Of a stretch of 64,000 bases of DNA, positions 54,853 to 63,872 are shown one piece after another. A program made the position numbers and the translations under genes. This DNA is from Hyphomicrobiales bacterium. GTDB taxonomy: Bacteria > Pseudomonadota > Alphaproteobacteria > Rhizobiales > HXMU1428-3. Under the pieces are notes generated by a model. It ran no database searches, was not told the DNA's origin, and worked only from the letters and a program-made list of their open reading frames with translations. Every line of letters begins with the position of its first letter. Position 1 is the stretch's first letter. The stretch is from NCBI GenBank assembly GCA_021775425.1, contig JAJFHX010000017.1, positions 31,837 through 95,836 on the forward strand. The letters are read 5' to 3'.

Positions 54853-55449
54853 ATGAATGCACTAAGAAAAATTTCAGACGTGATAGACACAATCAACAAC
54901 ACGATCGGCAAGGCCGTTTCCTGGCTGATGGTGATCATGGTCATAAATGTGTTTCTGGTCGTTGTGCTGCGCTATGTATTTTCGATTGGCTTCATCTGGA
55001 TGCAGGAATTATACGTCTGGACCCATGCCGCCATTTTCATGCTCGGTGCTTCCTATGCGCTGCTGCATGATGAGCATGTCAGAATTGATCTGATTTATCG
55101 CACCGCTTCAGCCAGATACAAAGCCCTGGTGAATTTATTAGGCAGCTTATTATTCGCGCTTCCCCTGTTAAGCATATTGTTTTTGAAAAGCTGGCCCCAG
55201 CTGGTGCGGTCGTTTAACACATTGGAAAAATCCGCCGAAGCGGGCGGGTTGCCAGGTCTCTTTATTCTGAAAGCCGTTATTCCATTGTTCTGCATCCTTT
55301 TGGGCCTGCAAGTTCTCTCCCTTATGCTGCGCAGCATCATAACCCTCATCACTCCGAAAAGTGATAGTGAGTATAGTTTCGAGAGCGAAGGTGAAACAGC
55401 AGCTGAACCTACAACAACCCTCCTGAAAGAAGCTAAACACCTGTCATGA
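54853..55449 (+). CDS. dctQ: TRAP transporter small permease, DctQ (system 2)
   Basis: This 198-residue protein has four membrane helices, VVVLRYVFSIGFIWMQELYVWTHAAIFMLGASYALLHDEHVRIDLIY and FILKAVIPLFCILLGLQVLSL. The hydrophilic tail (ESEGETAAEPTTTLL) is longer than usual. The stop overlaps the DctM start as ATGA, so translation is coupled. Confidence 0.93.
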   Translation: MNALRKISDVIDTINNTIGKAVSWLMVIMVINVFLVVVLRYVFSIGFIWMQELYVWTHAAIFMLGASYALLHDEHVRIDLIYRTASARYKALVNLLGSLLFALPLLSILFLKSWPQLVRSFNTLEKSAEAGGLPGLFILKAVIPLFCILLGLQVLSLMLRSIITLITPKSDSEYSFESEGETAAEPTTTLLKEAKHLS

Positions 55450-56828
55450 CGCCAGAATATCTCGCCCTTTTAATGTTTCTGGCCACCCTTGCGGCGTTAA
55501 TGCTTGGCTTCCCGGTGGCCCTCACACTGGGCGGGGTCGCCATTCTGTTCGCCTTTATTGGTGACTGGCTCGATATGTTCAATCTCGGTCTGCTGAATGT
55601 CTACCCGCTAAGGGTACTGGGCGTGATGAAAACCGAAACACTGGTCGCAGTGCCGCTGTTTATTTTTATGGGGGTGATGCTGGATAAATCAAAATTAGCT
55701 GGCAATCTGCTTGATGCGATGGGGAATATGTTTGGCCAGAAATGCGGTGGGCTTGGTTTCTCGGTGCTGATCGTAGGCACCTTGCTCGCAGCTTCAACAG
55801 GCATTGTCGGTGCAACCATTGTGACCATGGGGCTGATGTCGTACCCGGTCATGTTACGCGCTGGTTATGATCCAAAACTGGCCGCAGGCCTCATTTGTTC
55901 GTCTGGTACATTGGGCCAGATCATCCCACCCTCAATCATTCTCGTGCTGCTGGCTGATATTCTGCAAGGGGCAAATGAACAGGCGGCAGAGATCAATGGC
56001 AATCTTGCTCCTGAACCTGTCACAGCGATAGACCTTTTCGCTGGGGCATTGATACCAGGGCTGTTTCTTGTTTGTCTTTATATGTTATGGCTGGTGTTTC
56101 AATCCATCAAAAATCCACAGTCCTGTCCTTCGCTGCAAAATATGCAAGATGGTGATATCCGACCATTGAAAATGGGTGAGCTTTTCAAAATCATCCTCCC
56201 TCCGCTAATTCTGATTTTTGTGGTGCTGGGTTCCATTCTGGCTGGCATCGCCACACCGACAGAAAGCGCCGCTGTTGGTGCCGTTGGCGCCAGTCTTCTG
56301 GCCATGCATGCTCGCAGTTTTAATCTTAAAGTGTTGCAGCAGGTGAGCCAGGAAACAACCCGAATGAGCGCCATGGTGTTTCTCATCCTGATCGGCGCGT
56401 CAATGTTTTCGCTGGTGTTTCGCGGGCTGGGTGGTGACACCGTCATTGAAGAATTTTTAAAGAATTTACCAGGCGGCGCCTTTACAGCCATGTTGCTGGT
56501 TATGGGCGTGATCTTTCTACTCGGATTTTTTCTCGACTTTATCGAGATTATTTTTGTCGTCGTCCCCATCGTCGCCCCGACCCTGATTGCACTGGGTTAT
56601 AATCCGCTTTGGCTTGGCGTGATGATCGGCGTGAACCTGCAAACCAGCTTCCTGACACCGCCCTTTGGCTTCGCCCTGTTTTATCTAAGAGGCGTCGCCC
56701 CAAAAGAAGTAAAAACAAAAGACATTTATCTTGGCGTGATACCGTTCATCCTGCTGCAAATCCTGGCCCTTGCCCTGTTCTGGCTATTCCCCGAAATCGT
56801 CACCTGGCTACCAGGCATACTATTTTAA
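55446..56828 (+). CDS. dctM: TRAP transporter large permease, DctM (system 2)
   Basis: This 460-residue DctM protein has PLFIFMGVMLDKSKLAGNLLDAM, TGIVGATIVTMGLM, CSSGTLGQIIPPSIILVLLADI, ATPTESAAVGAVGA and LQTSFLTPPFGFALFYLRG. It has an insertion after LADI (about residues 175-200, LQGANEQAAEINGNLAPEPVTAIDLFAG) typical of the TakP subclass. Next comes dctB after 112 bases, with a dispersed palindrome in the gap. Confidence 0.95.
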   Translation: MTPEYLALLMFLATLAALMLGFPVALTLGGVAILFAFIGDWLDMFNLGLLNVYPLRVLGVMKTETLVAVPLFIFMGVMLDKSKLAGNLLDAMGNMFGQKCGGLGFSVLIVGTLLAASTGIVGATIVTMGLMSYPVMLRAGYDPKLAAGLICSSGTLGQIIPPSIILVLLADILQGANEQAAEINGNLAPEPVTAIDLFAGALIPGLFLVCLYMLWLVFQSIKNPQSCPSLQNMQDGDIRPLKMGELFKIILPPLILIFVVLGSILAGIATPTESAAVGAVGASLLAMHARSFNLKVLQQVSQETTRMSAMVFLILIGASMFSLVFRGLGGDTVIEEFLKNLPGGAFTAMLLVMGVIFLLGFFLDFIEIIFVVVPIVAPTLIALGYNPLWLGVMIGVNLQTSFLTPPFGFALFYLRGVAPKEVKTKDIYLGVIPFILLQILALALFWLFPEIVTWLPGILF

Positions 56829-56862
56829 AAAGTAAGTCCAGACAAAAACCTCAATCCCAACC

Positions 56863-56894
56863 AGCGCCGGTTGCTTGTGGGCAACCTGAAGGCG
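56863..56894. repeat. Dispersed imperfect palindrome, copy B
   Basis: GCGCCGGTTGCTTGTGGGCA, then ACCTGAAGGCGC, forms a nested hairpin (outer GCGCC/GGCGC, inner GGTTGC/GGCAACC). It is closely related to the element at 30439-30468. It lies between dctM and dctB. Confidence 0.7.
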
Positions 56895-56940
56895 CACTAA
56901 AAGAGTATGCAAAAAAGAAAAATGTTGAGATAATAACGGG

Positions 56941-58854
56941 ATGAAACGCCACATACTCAAAAATCCATTTTTTATAGCCTTGCTGCTGATGCTGACATTG
57001 TCCGTTTCATGGCTGGGTTATTCATTTGCCATTCGCTATTTCATCAATAAAACCGCGATACAAGGCCAAAGCACTTTACGTCTCGCAACAGCAGGCCTGC
57101 GCGGTGAACTCAGCCGTTATGAACCTCTGCCAGAACTGATTGCGGATAACAAAGACATCAGAAACCTGTTAGCTGACCCGACAGACCGATATCAGGTTGA
57201 CATGGTTAATCAGCAGCTCAAACAGATTACAAAAAATGTCGCCGCCTCAGTCATCTATCTGATCGATAAACAAGGGCTCACCATTGCCTCCAGTAATTTT
57301 GATACACCGATTTCCTTCGTAAACCGCAATTTTGATTATCGACCTTATTTTCAGACAGCGATTAAAGGCGGGGAAGGGCGTTACTTTGCTCTTGGGTCAA
57401 CATCATTAAAACGCGGATATTATTTCGCAGCACCGGTGCATATTAGGGGTGAGATTGTCGGCGTCACAGTGGTCAAAATTAATGTTGATGGCTTTGAAAC
57501 AGCATGGCGTGGAAACGAAAATGAAATCATCGTCACAGATGAATACGGCATTATCTTTATGTCGAGCCGGGAAGAGTGGTTGTTCAGATCGATAAAGCCG
57601 GTATCATCCGACCTGTTGTTTAAATTCAAATCAACCCGTCAATACCCGGTTGATCGGATCAGTGAACTCCCTATCACAAATCTCAGCCAGAATAACAGTC
57701 AGAACGATTTATTGACCAATAAAGACAAAGGCGAGCTCATCTCACTCCCTTTTGCAGGTGACAATAAAGAATTTATTTTCAAACATATGGAGATGAAAGA
57801 TGCAGGCTGGACAGTCCACATCCTCTCCCCGACCTCAGGCGCAAGGGCGCAGGCCTATGCGGTGCTGCTCTCTATCATTCTCTCAACTTTGTTGGCAATA
57901 TTGTTGTTAGCGTTCTTGTCTCAGCGCCGTGCCCGCATTGAAGAAATTATGCAAACCCAGAAAGAGGCCCATGAACAACTCGAAAAACGCGTCGCCAATC
58001 GCACCAAAGACCTGAATGAAGTCAACGCCAAACTGCTTGAAGAAGTAGAAGAACGTGTGGCAGCAGAGAGGCGCCTGAGAAAAACGCAGGAAGATCTGAT
58101 ACAGGCGGGCAAATTAGCCGCTCTGGGGCAAATGTCAGCAGCCCTGTCACATGAACTAAATCAGCCGCTTGCCGCGGTAAAGTCATATGCTGATAACGCT
58201 GAAGCATATTTAGAACGAGAGAGACCAGAAGAAGCAAAGGAAAATATCAAACGCATTTCAGAACTGACAGATCGCATGGCCGCCATCAGCAAACACTTGC
58301 GTAACTTTGCCAGAAAACCCAAAGAGCAATTAGGCCCCATCCCACTGGCGACAGTTGTTAATGATGCCATAGAGATCATGTCAGGCAAATTAAGATCAAG
58401 ATCGGCAAGCATTTCGGTTGATGTCCCGGGCAATGAGATATGGGTTCATGGGGGGCAGGTTCGTTTGCAACAGGTTCTGGTCAATCTGATCAGCAACGCG
58501 CTGGATGTTGAAATAAAAAGCGTCAATACAACCGAAGCCAGCACACCCGAAGTCAACACACCCAAAGTCAATACACCCAAAATTGAAATCCGCGCTGGCG
58601 TGAATGACGGCCGTGTGAAAATTGAAGTCCGTGATAATGGTAAAGGTCTTGAGGAAGACATCATCAATCAGATTTTTGATCCGTTTTTTACAACGAAAGG
58701 GATTAACAAAGGGCTAGGTCTCGGGCTTTCTATTTCTTATAACATCATCAGGGATTTCGGTGGCACACTTTCGGCAAGAAACCATCCGGATGGTGGCGCT
58801 ATTTTCACAATCGAACTAAACGAGGCAGAAAGAGTTGTGGGGGCAGCTGAATGA
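56941..58854 (+). CDS. dctB: Sensor histidine kinase, DctB type
   Basis: This 637-residue kinase has TM1 (FFIALLLMLTLSVSWLGYSF), a periplasmic dCache-like domain to about residue 290 (with NRNFDYRPYFQTAIKGGEGRYFALG, the dicarboxylate-sensing pattern of DctB), TM2 near 300-325, a coiled coil and HisKA with the phospho-His in ALSHELNQPLAAVK. The HATPase domain has NALDVE, DNGKGL and GLGLGLSISY. A threefold TPxVN insertion (residues 535-549) lies between the N and G1 boxes. It is translationally coupled to dctD. Confidence 0.95.
   Translation: MKRHILKNPFFIALLLMLTLSVSWLGYSFAIRYFINKTAIQGQSTLRLATAGLRGELSRYEPLPELIADNKDIRNLLADPTDRYQVDMVNQQLKQITKNVAASVIYLIDKQGLTIASSNFDTPISFVNRNFDYRPYFQTAIKGGEGRYFALGSTSLKRGYYFAAPVHIRGEIVGVTVVKINVDGFETAWRGNENEIIVTDEYGIIFMSSREEWLFRSIKPVSSDLLFKFKSTRQYPVDRISELPITNLSQNNSQNDLLTNKDKGELISLPFAGDNKEFIFKHMEMKDAGWTVHILSPTSGARAQAYAVLLSIILSTLLAILLLAFLSQRRARIEEIMQTQKEAHEQLEKRVANRTKDLNEVNAKLLEEVEERVAAERRLRKTQEDLIQAGKLAALGQMSAALSHELNQPLAAVKSYADNAEAYLERERPEEAKENIKRISELTDRMAAISKHLRNFARKPKEQLGPIPLATVVNDAIEIMSGKLRSRSASISVDVPGNEIWVHGGQVRLQQVLVNLISNALDVEIKSVNTTEASTPEVNTPKVNTPKIEIRAGVNDGRVKIEVRDNGKGLEEDIINQIFDPFFTTKGINKGLGLGLSISYNIIRDFGGTLSARNHPDGGAIFTIELNEAERVVGAAE
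58543..58587 (+). repeat. In-frame 15-bp tandem repeat inside dctB
   Basis: ACACCCGAAGTCAAC, ACACCCAAAGTCAAT and ACACCCAAAATTGAA encode TPEVN, TPKVN, TPKIE. A more diverged copy (ACAACCGAAGCCAGC) precedes them. It falls in the loop of the ATPase domain before IEVRDNGKG. Confidence 0.85.
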
Positions 58855-60197
58855 GCAATGGCAAAGTCATATTTGTCGATGATGAAGAACATCTGAGGCT
58901 CGCGGCAAAACAGGCGTTAGAACTTGCCGAACTGGATGTGAGCTGTTTCGCCAACGGTGAGCAGGTGATGGATTTGCTAAGCCGGAATTTTACCGGCGTG
59001 CTGATTACAGATGTTCGCATGCCCGGGAAAGATGGAATGGATCTGTTAAAAGCCGCCCTTGAGATTGATGCCCAGCTACCCGTTGTGCTGGTCACGGGGC
59101 ACGGTGATGTTCAGCTGGCCGTTGAAGCAATGCGTCTGGGAGCGTACGATTTTATTGAAAAACCCTTTGCCTCAAATCACCTCATTGATGTGGCAAGGCG
59201 CGCCATTGATAAACGCCGCCTCACACTTGAAAATCGCCAGCTACGTTCAGCCGTTGCCGGAAGAGACCGGCTTGAAGCAAGATTAATCGGCCGCGCCGAA
59301 GTGATGGTCGAACTGCGCCGCAAGATCAGAGCCATCGCCCAGACGGATACAGACATCCTCATCATCGGCAAAACAGGAACAGGCAAAGAGGTCGCCGCCC
59401 GGGCACTGCATGCCATCAGCCCGCGGGAAGAAAAGCCATTTGTTGCCATCAATTGCGGCGCTCTACCAGAAGGGCTGATCGAAAGCGAGCTTTTCGGCCA
59501 TGAAGCAGGGGCATTCCCCGGGGCTACCAGGTCGCGATATGGCAAATTCGAACATGCACAAGGGGGCACAGTGTTTCTCGATGAAATTGAAAGCATGTCG
59601 ATGGAATTACAGGTCAAACTCCTCCGCGTCATACAGGATAGAACCATCTCACGGCTCGGCTCAAATGAGATGATTGATTTAGATGTCCGCTTTCTTGCCG
59701 CCAGCAAAGCAGATCTGGAAAAAGAAGCTGAGGAAGGCCGCTTTCGCGAAGACCTTCTGTATCGCCTCAATGTCATCACCTTAAGAATGCCAACCCTTGA
59801 CCAGCGACGAGAGGATATCCCGCGCCTCTTTACTCATCTGGTTAATCAGGCCTGTGCACGCTATCGCCGCGAAATGCCAGAAATTCCATCCACCATTCTT
59901 GCAACAGTCGCGAACAGGAACTGGCCGGGTAATGTCCGTGAATTAAGAAACGCTGCAGACCGCTTTGCCCTTGAACTTGGTCTGGCGGATGGAATAGGCA
60001 CCGAACCAGCAGCCAAAGGATCGCTGTCAGACCGCATAGCCGATTATGAAAAAAACCTGATTGCAGCAGAGCTTTCAGTAAATAATGGCCGTCTCAAAGA
60101 GACCTATGAAAATCTCGGTCTGTCCCGTAAATCTCTTTATGAAAAAATGCAAAAACATGGTTTGAGCCGCGAAAGTTTTGGATCAAAAGATAAGTAA
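58851..60197 (+). CDS. dctD: Sigma-54-dependent response regulator, DctD type, with GAFPGA loop
   Basis: This 448-residue NtrC-family regulator has a receiver domain with the phospho-Asp in VLITDVRMPGKDGMD, a AAA+ domain (about residues 140-375) with Walker A GKTGTGKE, Walker B GGTVFLDEIE and R-finger FREDLLYRLNV, and a Fis-type HTH at the C-terminus. The sigma-54 contact loop, GAFTGA in typical members, reads GAFPGA (AGAFPGATRSR). It overlaps dctB by four bases (ATGA). The family activates dicarboxylate transport operons. Confidence 0.95.
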   Translation: MSNGKVIFVDDEEHLRLAAKQALELAELDVSCFANGEQVMDLLSRNFTGVLITDVRMPGKDGMDLLKAALEIDAQLPVVLVTGHGDVQLAVEAMRLGAYDFIEKPFASNHLIDVARRAIDKRRLTLENRQLRSAVAGRDRLEARLIGRAEVMVELRRKIRAIAQTDTDILIIGKTGTGKEVAARALHAISPREEKPFVAINCGALPEGLIESELFGHEAGAFPGATRSRYGKFEHAQGGTVFLDEIESMSMELQVKLLRVIQDRTISRLGSNEMIDLDVRFLAASKADLEKEAEEGRFREDLLYRLNVITLRMPTLDQRREDIPRLFTHLVNQACARYRREMPEIPSTILATVANRNWPGNVRELRNAADRFALELGLADGIGTEPAAKGSLSDRIADYEKNLIAAELSVNNGRLKETYENLGLSRKSLYEKMQKHGLSRESFGSKDK

Positions 60198-60420
60198 ACG
60201 AAATCAAATTTCGGGTTAATTTCTTGGTTTTGGGTAGATTCTGACCCGTGCTTAAAGCAAAATGTAACCATATCCACCCACAGGCCAAAATAAATACTCA
60301 CATTCGCCCTTTTTTCTTAGTAGCTTACTTGCAACCAACTTTTAGATTGGTTGAGTATAACCCAGCGTAAATTTAACAATAAAAAATTACGTAAGTTTAG
60401 CAAACTCTAAGGAGAGAGAA

Positions 60421-61434
60421 ATGCGATATATGAAAGTAGCTGCCGCGGCAGCTGGCTTGCTGGCATTAAGTGTAACAGGTGCAACAACCGCACTTGCCAA
60501 CTGCGATTCAGGTGAAACAGTAATTAAGTTTAGTCACGTGACCAACACTGACAAACACCCAAAAGGTATTGCTGCCACTCTGCTTGCAAAACGCGTAAAT
60601 TCTGAGCTCAACGGAATGGCCTGCATGGAAGTATTCCCGAACTCAAGTCTTTATGATGATAATAAAGTGCTTGAAGCACTTTTGAATGGCGATGTTCAGC
60701 TTGCTGCGCCATCCTTGTCTAAATTTGAAAAATTCACCAAAAAATTCCGCATTTTTGACTTGCCATTCATGTTTACAAACATTGATGCCGTTGACCGTTT
60801 TCAAAACTCTGAAGATGGTGAAAAGCTGAAAAACTCAATGGTTAAGCGCGGCCTGAAAGGTCTTGCCTTCTGGCACAATGGCATGAAGCAAATGTCCGCT
60901 TCAAAACCACTGATTTCACCAAAAGATGCTGAAGGCCTGAAATTCCGTGTGCAAGCTTCTGACGTGCTTGTTGCACAGTTCGAACAACTAGGCGCCAGCC
61001 CGCAAAAAATGTCCTTTAAGGAAGTTTACGGCGGTCTGCAAACCAAAGTTATCGATGGACAGGAAAACACCTGGTCAAATATCTACGGCAAAAAATTCTT
61101 TGAAGTGCAGGATGGTACAACTGAAACCAACCATGGCGTCATTGATTATCTTGTTGTGACATCAGACGAATGGTGGAATGGCCTGAAGCCTGAACTACGT
61201 GACAAACTTGAAATCATCATCAAGGAAGTGACAGAAACACGTAACAAAGAATCATTCAAAGTGAATGAGGAAAACAAAAAGAAAATCATCGAAGCCAAAG
61301 GTGTCGTAAGAGTGTTGAATGCAAAACAACGCCAGGCCTGGGTTGATGCTTTAAAACCTGTTTGGGCAAAATTTGAAGGTGACATCGGTAAAGATCTGAT
61401 TGCAGCCGCTCAAAGAGCCAACGAAACCAACTAA
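60421..61434 (+). CDS. dctP: TRAP transporter substrate-binding protein, C4-dicarboxylate DctP type (system 3)
   Basis: This 337-residue receptor has a Sec signal peptide (MRYMKVAAAAAGLLALSVTGA, ending near ALA). The DctP pattern includes FSHVTNTDKHPKGIAATLLA, FRIFDLPFMF, LKFRVQASDVL (ligand Arg) and KEVYGGLQTKVIDGQENTW, as in C4-dicarboxylate receptors of Rhodobacter type. An AAGGAGAGAG ribosome binding site precedes the ATG. It follows dctD by 223 bases. No clear sigma-54 promoter was found in that gap. Confidence 0.93.
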   Translation: MRYMKVAAAAAGLLALSVTGATTALANCDSGETVIKFSHVTNTDKHPKGIAATLLAKRVNSELNGMACMEVFPNSSLYDDNKVLEALLNGDVQLAAPSLSKFEKFTKKFRIFDLPFMFTNIDAVDRFQNSEDGEKLKNSMVKRGLKGLAFWHNGMKQMSASKPLISPKDAEGLKFRVQASDVLVAQFEQLGASPQKMSFKEVYGGLQTKVIDGQENTWSNIYGKKFFEVQDGTTETNHGVIDYLVVTSDEWWNGLKPELRDKLEIIIKEVTETRNKESFKVNEENKKKIIEAKGVVRVLNAKQRQAWVDALKPVWAKFEGDIGKDLIAAAQRANETN

Positions 61435-61491
61435 CAGATGTACTATGATCAGCTATAGTGATGAAGATTGCCATGGCTGGTTTTAGCACTT

Positions 61492-61535
61492 TAAAGTCGC
61501 GCAGTGACATTGATCCACGTCGTTGCGCGACTTTA
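61492..61535 (+). promoter_or_regulatory. Strong intercistronic hairpin between dctP and dctQ (system 3)
   Basis: TAAAGTCGCGCA and TGCGCGACTTTA pair perfectly over twelve positions around a 20-base loop. No T-run follows. A further partial copy, GGGCGACTTTAAC, lies at about 61548. It is in the 225-base gap between the receptor and small permease genes. Confidence 0.75.
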
Positions 61536-61659
61536 TAATTTGTCACCGGGCGACTTTAACATATATTAAAGTACAACTTAAAAATGTAGCCGATGTGCTA
61601 TTTCAGAAAATAACCGCTACGGTAAAAAAATCGATGACGAACTCGGGGAGGGGGCAGTC

Positions 61660-62313
61660 ATGACAAAAAATAATACGCACAGCAGGTCGCATCGTGCGAG
61701 CCAGTGCATAGACCAGTTAGAAGAAACACTCATTGCAGTCATTCTTGGTCTGATGACGCTGGTCACCTTCGCCAATGTGATCGCAAGATATGTCTTTAAT
61801 GATAATATTCTCTGGGCACTGGAAACAACCGTCTTCCTGTTTGCCTGGCTCGTCCTTTTGGGCATGTCTTATGGCGTGAAAAAGAATTTTCACATCGGTG
61901 TAGATGCACTGGTGAATATCCTGCCCACCTCGGTAAGAAAAATACTCACGCTGATTGCAGTTTCCGCATGTCTTCTCTTTAGCCTGTTATTATTACAAGG
62001 TGCCTGGGATTATTGGTCGCCCTTTATAGGAAAACGGGCATTTCTTGAAACGAATGACGTGCCGATGCCCGGCTTTCTCCAGTTTTTAGCAGATATGCTG
62101 AATGACGGTGAGCGCTATGAAAAAATGCCGCGCTTCATCCCCTATTTTGCTTTACCCCTTGGATTAACACTTTTGACATTTCGCTTTTTGCAAGCCGCTT
62201 GGCGTGTCCTTACAGATCAGCAAACATTGATCATCGCCAGCCATGAAGCAGAGCAGATGCTTGAAGAGACAAAATCAGGCAATCAACCACAATCACAAAA
62301 TAAAGAGACCTGA
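61660..62313 (+). CDS. dctQ: TRAP transporter small permease, DctQ (system 3)
   Basis: This 217-residue four-helix protein has VTFANVIARYVFNDNILWALETTVFLFAWLVLLGMSYGVKKNFHIGVDALV. A loop (SPFIGKRAFLETNDVPMPGFLQFLADMLNDGERYEKMPRF) is longer than in the other two DctQ proteins, as is usual for C4-dicarboxylate systems. The tail is acidic and polar. Only three bases separate it from DctM. The ATG follows a GGGGAGGGGG sequence. Confidence 0.93.
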   Translation: MTKNNTHSRSHRASQCIDQLEETLIAVILGLMTLVTFANVIARYVFNDNILWALETTVFLFAWLVLLGMSYGVKKNFHIGVDALVNILPTSVRKILTLIAVSACLLFSLLLLQGAWDYWSPFIGKRAFLETNDVPMPGFLQFLADMLNDGERYEKMPRFIPYFALPLGLTLLTFRFLQAAWRVLTDQQTLIIASHEAEQMLEETKSGNQPQSQNKET

Positions 62314-62316
62314 GCC

Positions 62317-63690
62317 ATGGATGTAGTACTTCTCTTCGTAATGGTAATTACACTGATGATGATTGGTGTGCCTATCGCCATCTCCCTTGGCCTTTCAAGT
62401 ATGATCTTCCTGTTGATCTATGCTGATGGCTCACTCGCTTCAATCGCTCAAACACTTTTCTCCGCTTTTGACGGACATTACACCCTTCTGGCCATTCCAT
62501 TTTTCATTCTGGCTTCAAGTTTCATGTCTACTGGCGGTGTGGCGCAGCGCATCATCCGTTTCGCGATCGCCATCGTCGGCCATTTTCAGGGCGGTCTCGC
62601 CATTGCCTCAGTGCTTGCCTGTATGATGTTTGCAGCCCTTTCCGGTTCATCGCCTGCAACTGTGGTTGCCATTGGTTCAATCGTCATCGCCGGCATGCGC
62701 CAGGTTGGCTATACCAAAGAATTTGCAGCCGGTGTCATCTGTAATGCAGGCACCCTTGGTATCCTCATCCCGCCTTCCATCGTGATGGTGGTTTATGCAG
62801 CTGCAACAGATGTTTCCGTTGGCCGGATGTTTTTGGCCGGTGTCATCCCCGGCATCATCGCCGGATTGATGCTGATGACGGGTATTTATATCTGGGCCAA
62901 AGTAAAAGGCCTTCCCTCCCAGCCCTGGGCCGGGTGGAGAGAAGTTTACCTTGCTGGCAAAGACGCATCCTGGGGTTTGTTTCTTATAGTAATTATTCTT
63001 GGTGGTATTTATGGCGGCATTTTCACTCCAACAGAAGCTGCCGCAGTGGCTGCAGTCTATGCCTTCATCATCGCCAATTTCGTTTATCGCGATATGGGGC
63101 CGTTAAGTGGTGAAAATGGCAAATCACTTTCATTATTAAGAAAACCACACAGCCTTCTGACAGTCTTTGTTCACCCGGATACCAAACGGACCTTGCTGGA
63201 AGCTGGCAAGCTGACCATCATGCTGATGTTCATCATCGCCAATGCACTCATTCTCAAACATGTGTTAACAGAAGAACGCATTCCGCAGCTCATCACAGAA
63301 TCAATGCTTGCTGCCGGTTTCGGCCCGATCATGTTCCTGATTGTGGTGAACATCATTCTGCTGATTGGTGGTCAGTTCATGGAACCATCTGGCTTACTGG
63401 TGATTGTGGCACCGCTTGTCTTCCCAATTGCCATCCAACTGGGCATTGATCCCATTCACCTTGGCATCATCATGGTTGTGAACATGGAAATCGGTATGAT
63501 AACCCCGCCCGTTGGGCTCAACCTGTTCGTCACAGCCGGGGTCGCGCAGATGTCGGTGATGAATGTGGTCAAAGCCGCTCTGCCCTGGGTCGGGATTATG
63601 TTTATCTTCCTGATACTGGTGACTTACGTACCGATTATCTCAACCTGGCTACCAACCATGATTATGGGGCCGGAGATCATAACCAGATAA
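62317..63690 (+). CDS. dctM: TRAP transporter large permease, DctM (system 3)
   Basis: This 457-residue DctM protein has FILASSFMSTGGVAQRIIRFAIAIVGHFQGGLA, ALSGSSPATVVAIGSI, CNAGTLGILIPPSIVMVVYAAAT, FTPTEAAAVAAVYAF and NMEIGMITPPVGLNLFVTAG. These are the C4-dicarboxylate DctM motifs, distinct from the QTSFLTPPFG form of systems 1 and 2. A terminator follows. Confidence 0.96.
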   Translation: MDVVLLFVMVITLMMIGVPIAISLGLSSMIFLLIYADGSLASIAQTLFSAFDGHYTLLAIPFFILASSFMSTGGVAQRIIRFAIAIVGHFQGGLAIASVLACMMFAALSGSSPATVVAIGSIVIAGMRQVGYTKEFAAGVICNAGTLGILIPPSIVMVVYAAATDVSVGRMFLAGVIPGIIAGLMLMTGIYIWAKVKGLPSQPWAGWREVYLAGKDASWGLFLIVIILGGIYGGIFTPTEAAAVAAVYAFIIANFVYRDMGPLSGENGKSLSLLRKPHSLLTVFVHPDTKRTLLEAGKLTIMLMFIIANALILKHVLTEERIPQLITESMLAAGFGPIMFLIVVNIILLIGGQFMEPSGLLVIVAPLVFPIAIQLGIDPIHLGIIMVVNMEIGMITPPVGLNLFVTAGVAQMSVMNVVKAALPWVGIMFIFLILVTYVPIISTWLPTMIMGPEIITR

Positions 63691-63710
63691 TCTACCAGGA
63701 TAAAAATATC

Positions 63711-63752
63711 AGGGGGCTGGCTGTATTAATCAAAGTCAGTCCCCTTTTTTTG
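63711..63752 (+). terminator. Rho-independent terminator after dctM (system 3)
   Basis: GGGGGCTG and CAGTCCCC pair with one G-U around a loop, followed by seven T. It ends the P-Q-M transcript. Confidence 0.85.
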
Positions 63753-63823
63753 TGTTCATGTTGTAGGAATGAAAATTCAACAGGCTGAAAAAAAATCGAA
63801 AATTCAGACTTTACAAATTTAAA

Positions 63824-63837
63824 AATGTATATACATT
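63824..63837. promoter_or_regulatory. Perfect 14-bp palindrome upstream of the RHH-like gene
   Basis: AATGTATATACATT is a perfect 14-base palindrome 35 bases before the ATG at 63873. It could be an operator for the following DNA-binding-like protein or overlap its -10 element. Confidence 0.5.
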
Positions 63838-63872
63838 GCACATCACTTGCATAACTATAAAGCGAGTTGCCC

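Noticed and set aside
60198-60420. Sigma-54 promoter for TRAP system 3
   Set aside because: A TTGCA is present near 60328, but no GG at the -24 position with proper spacing was found.
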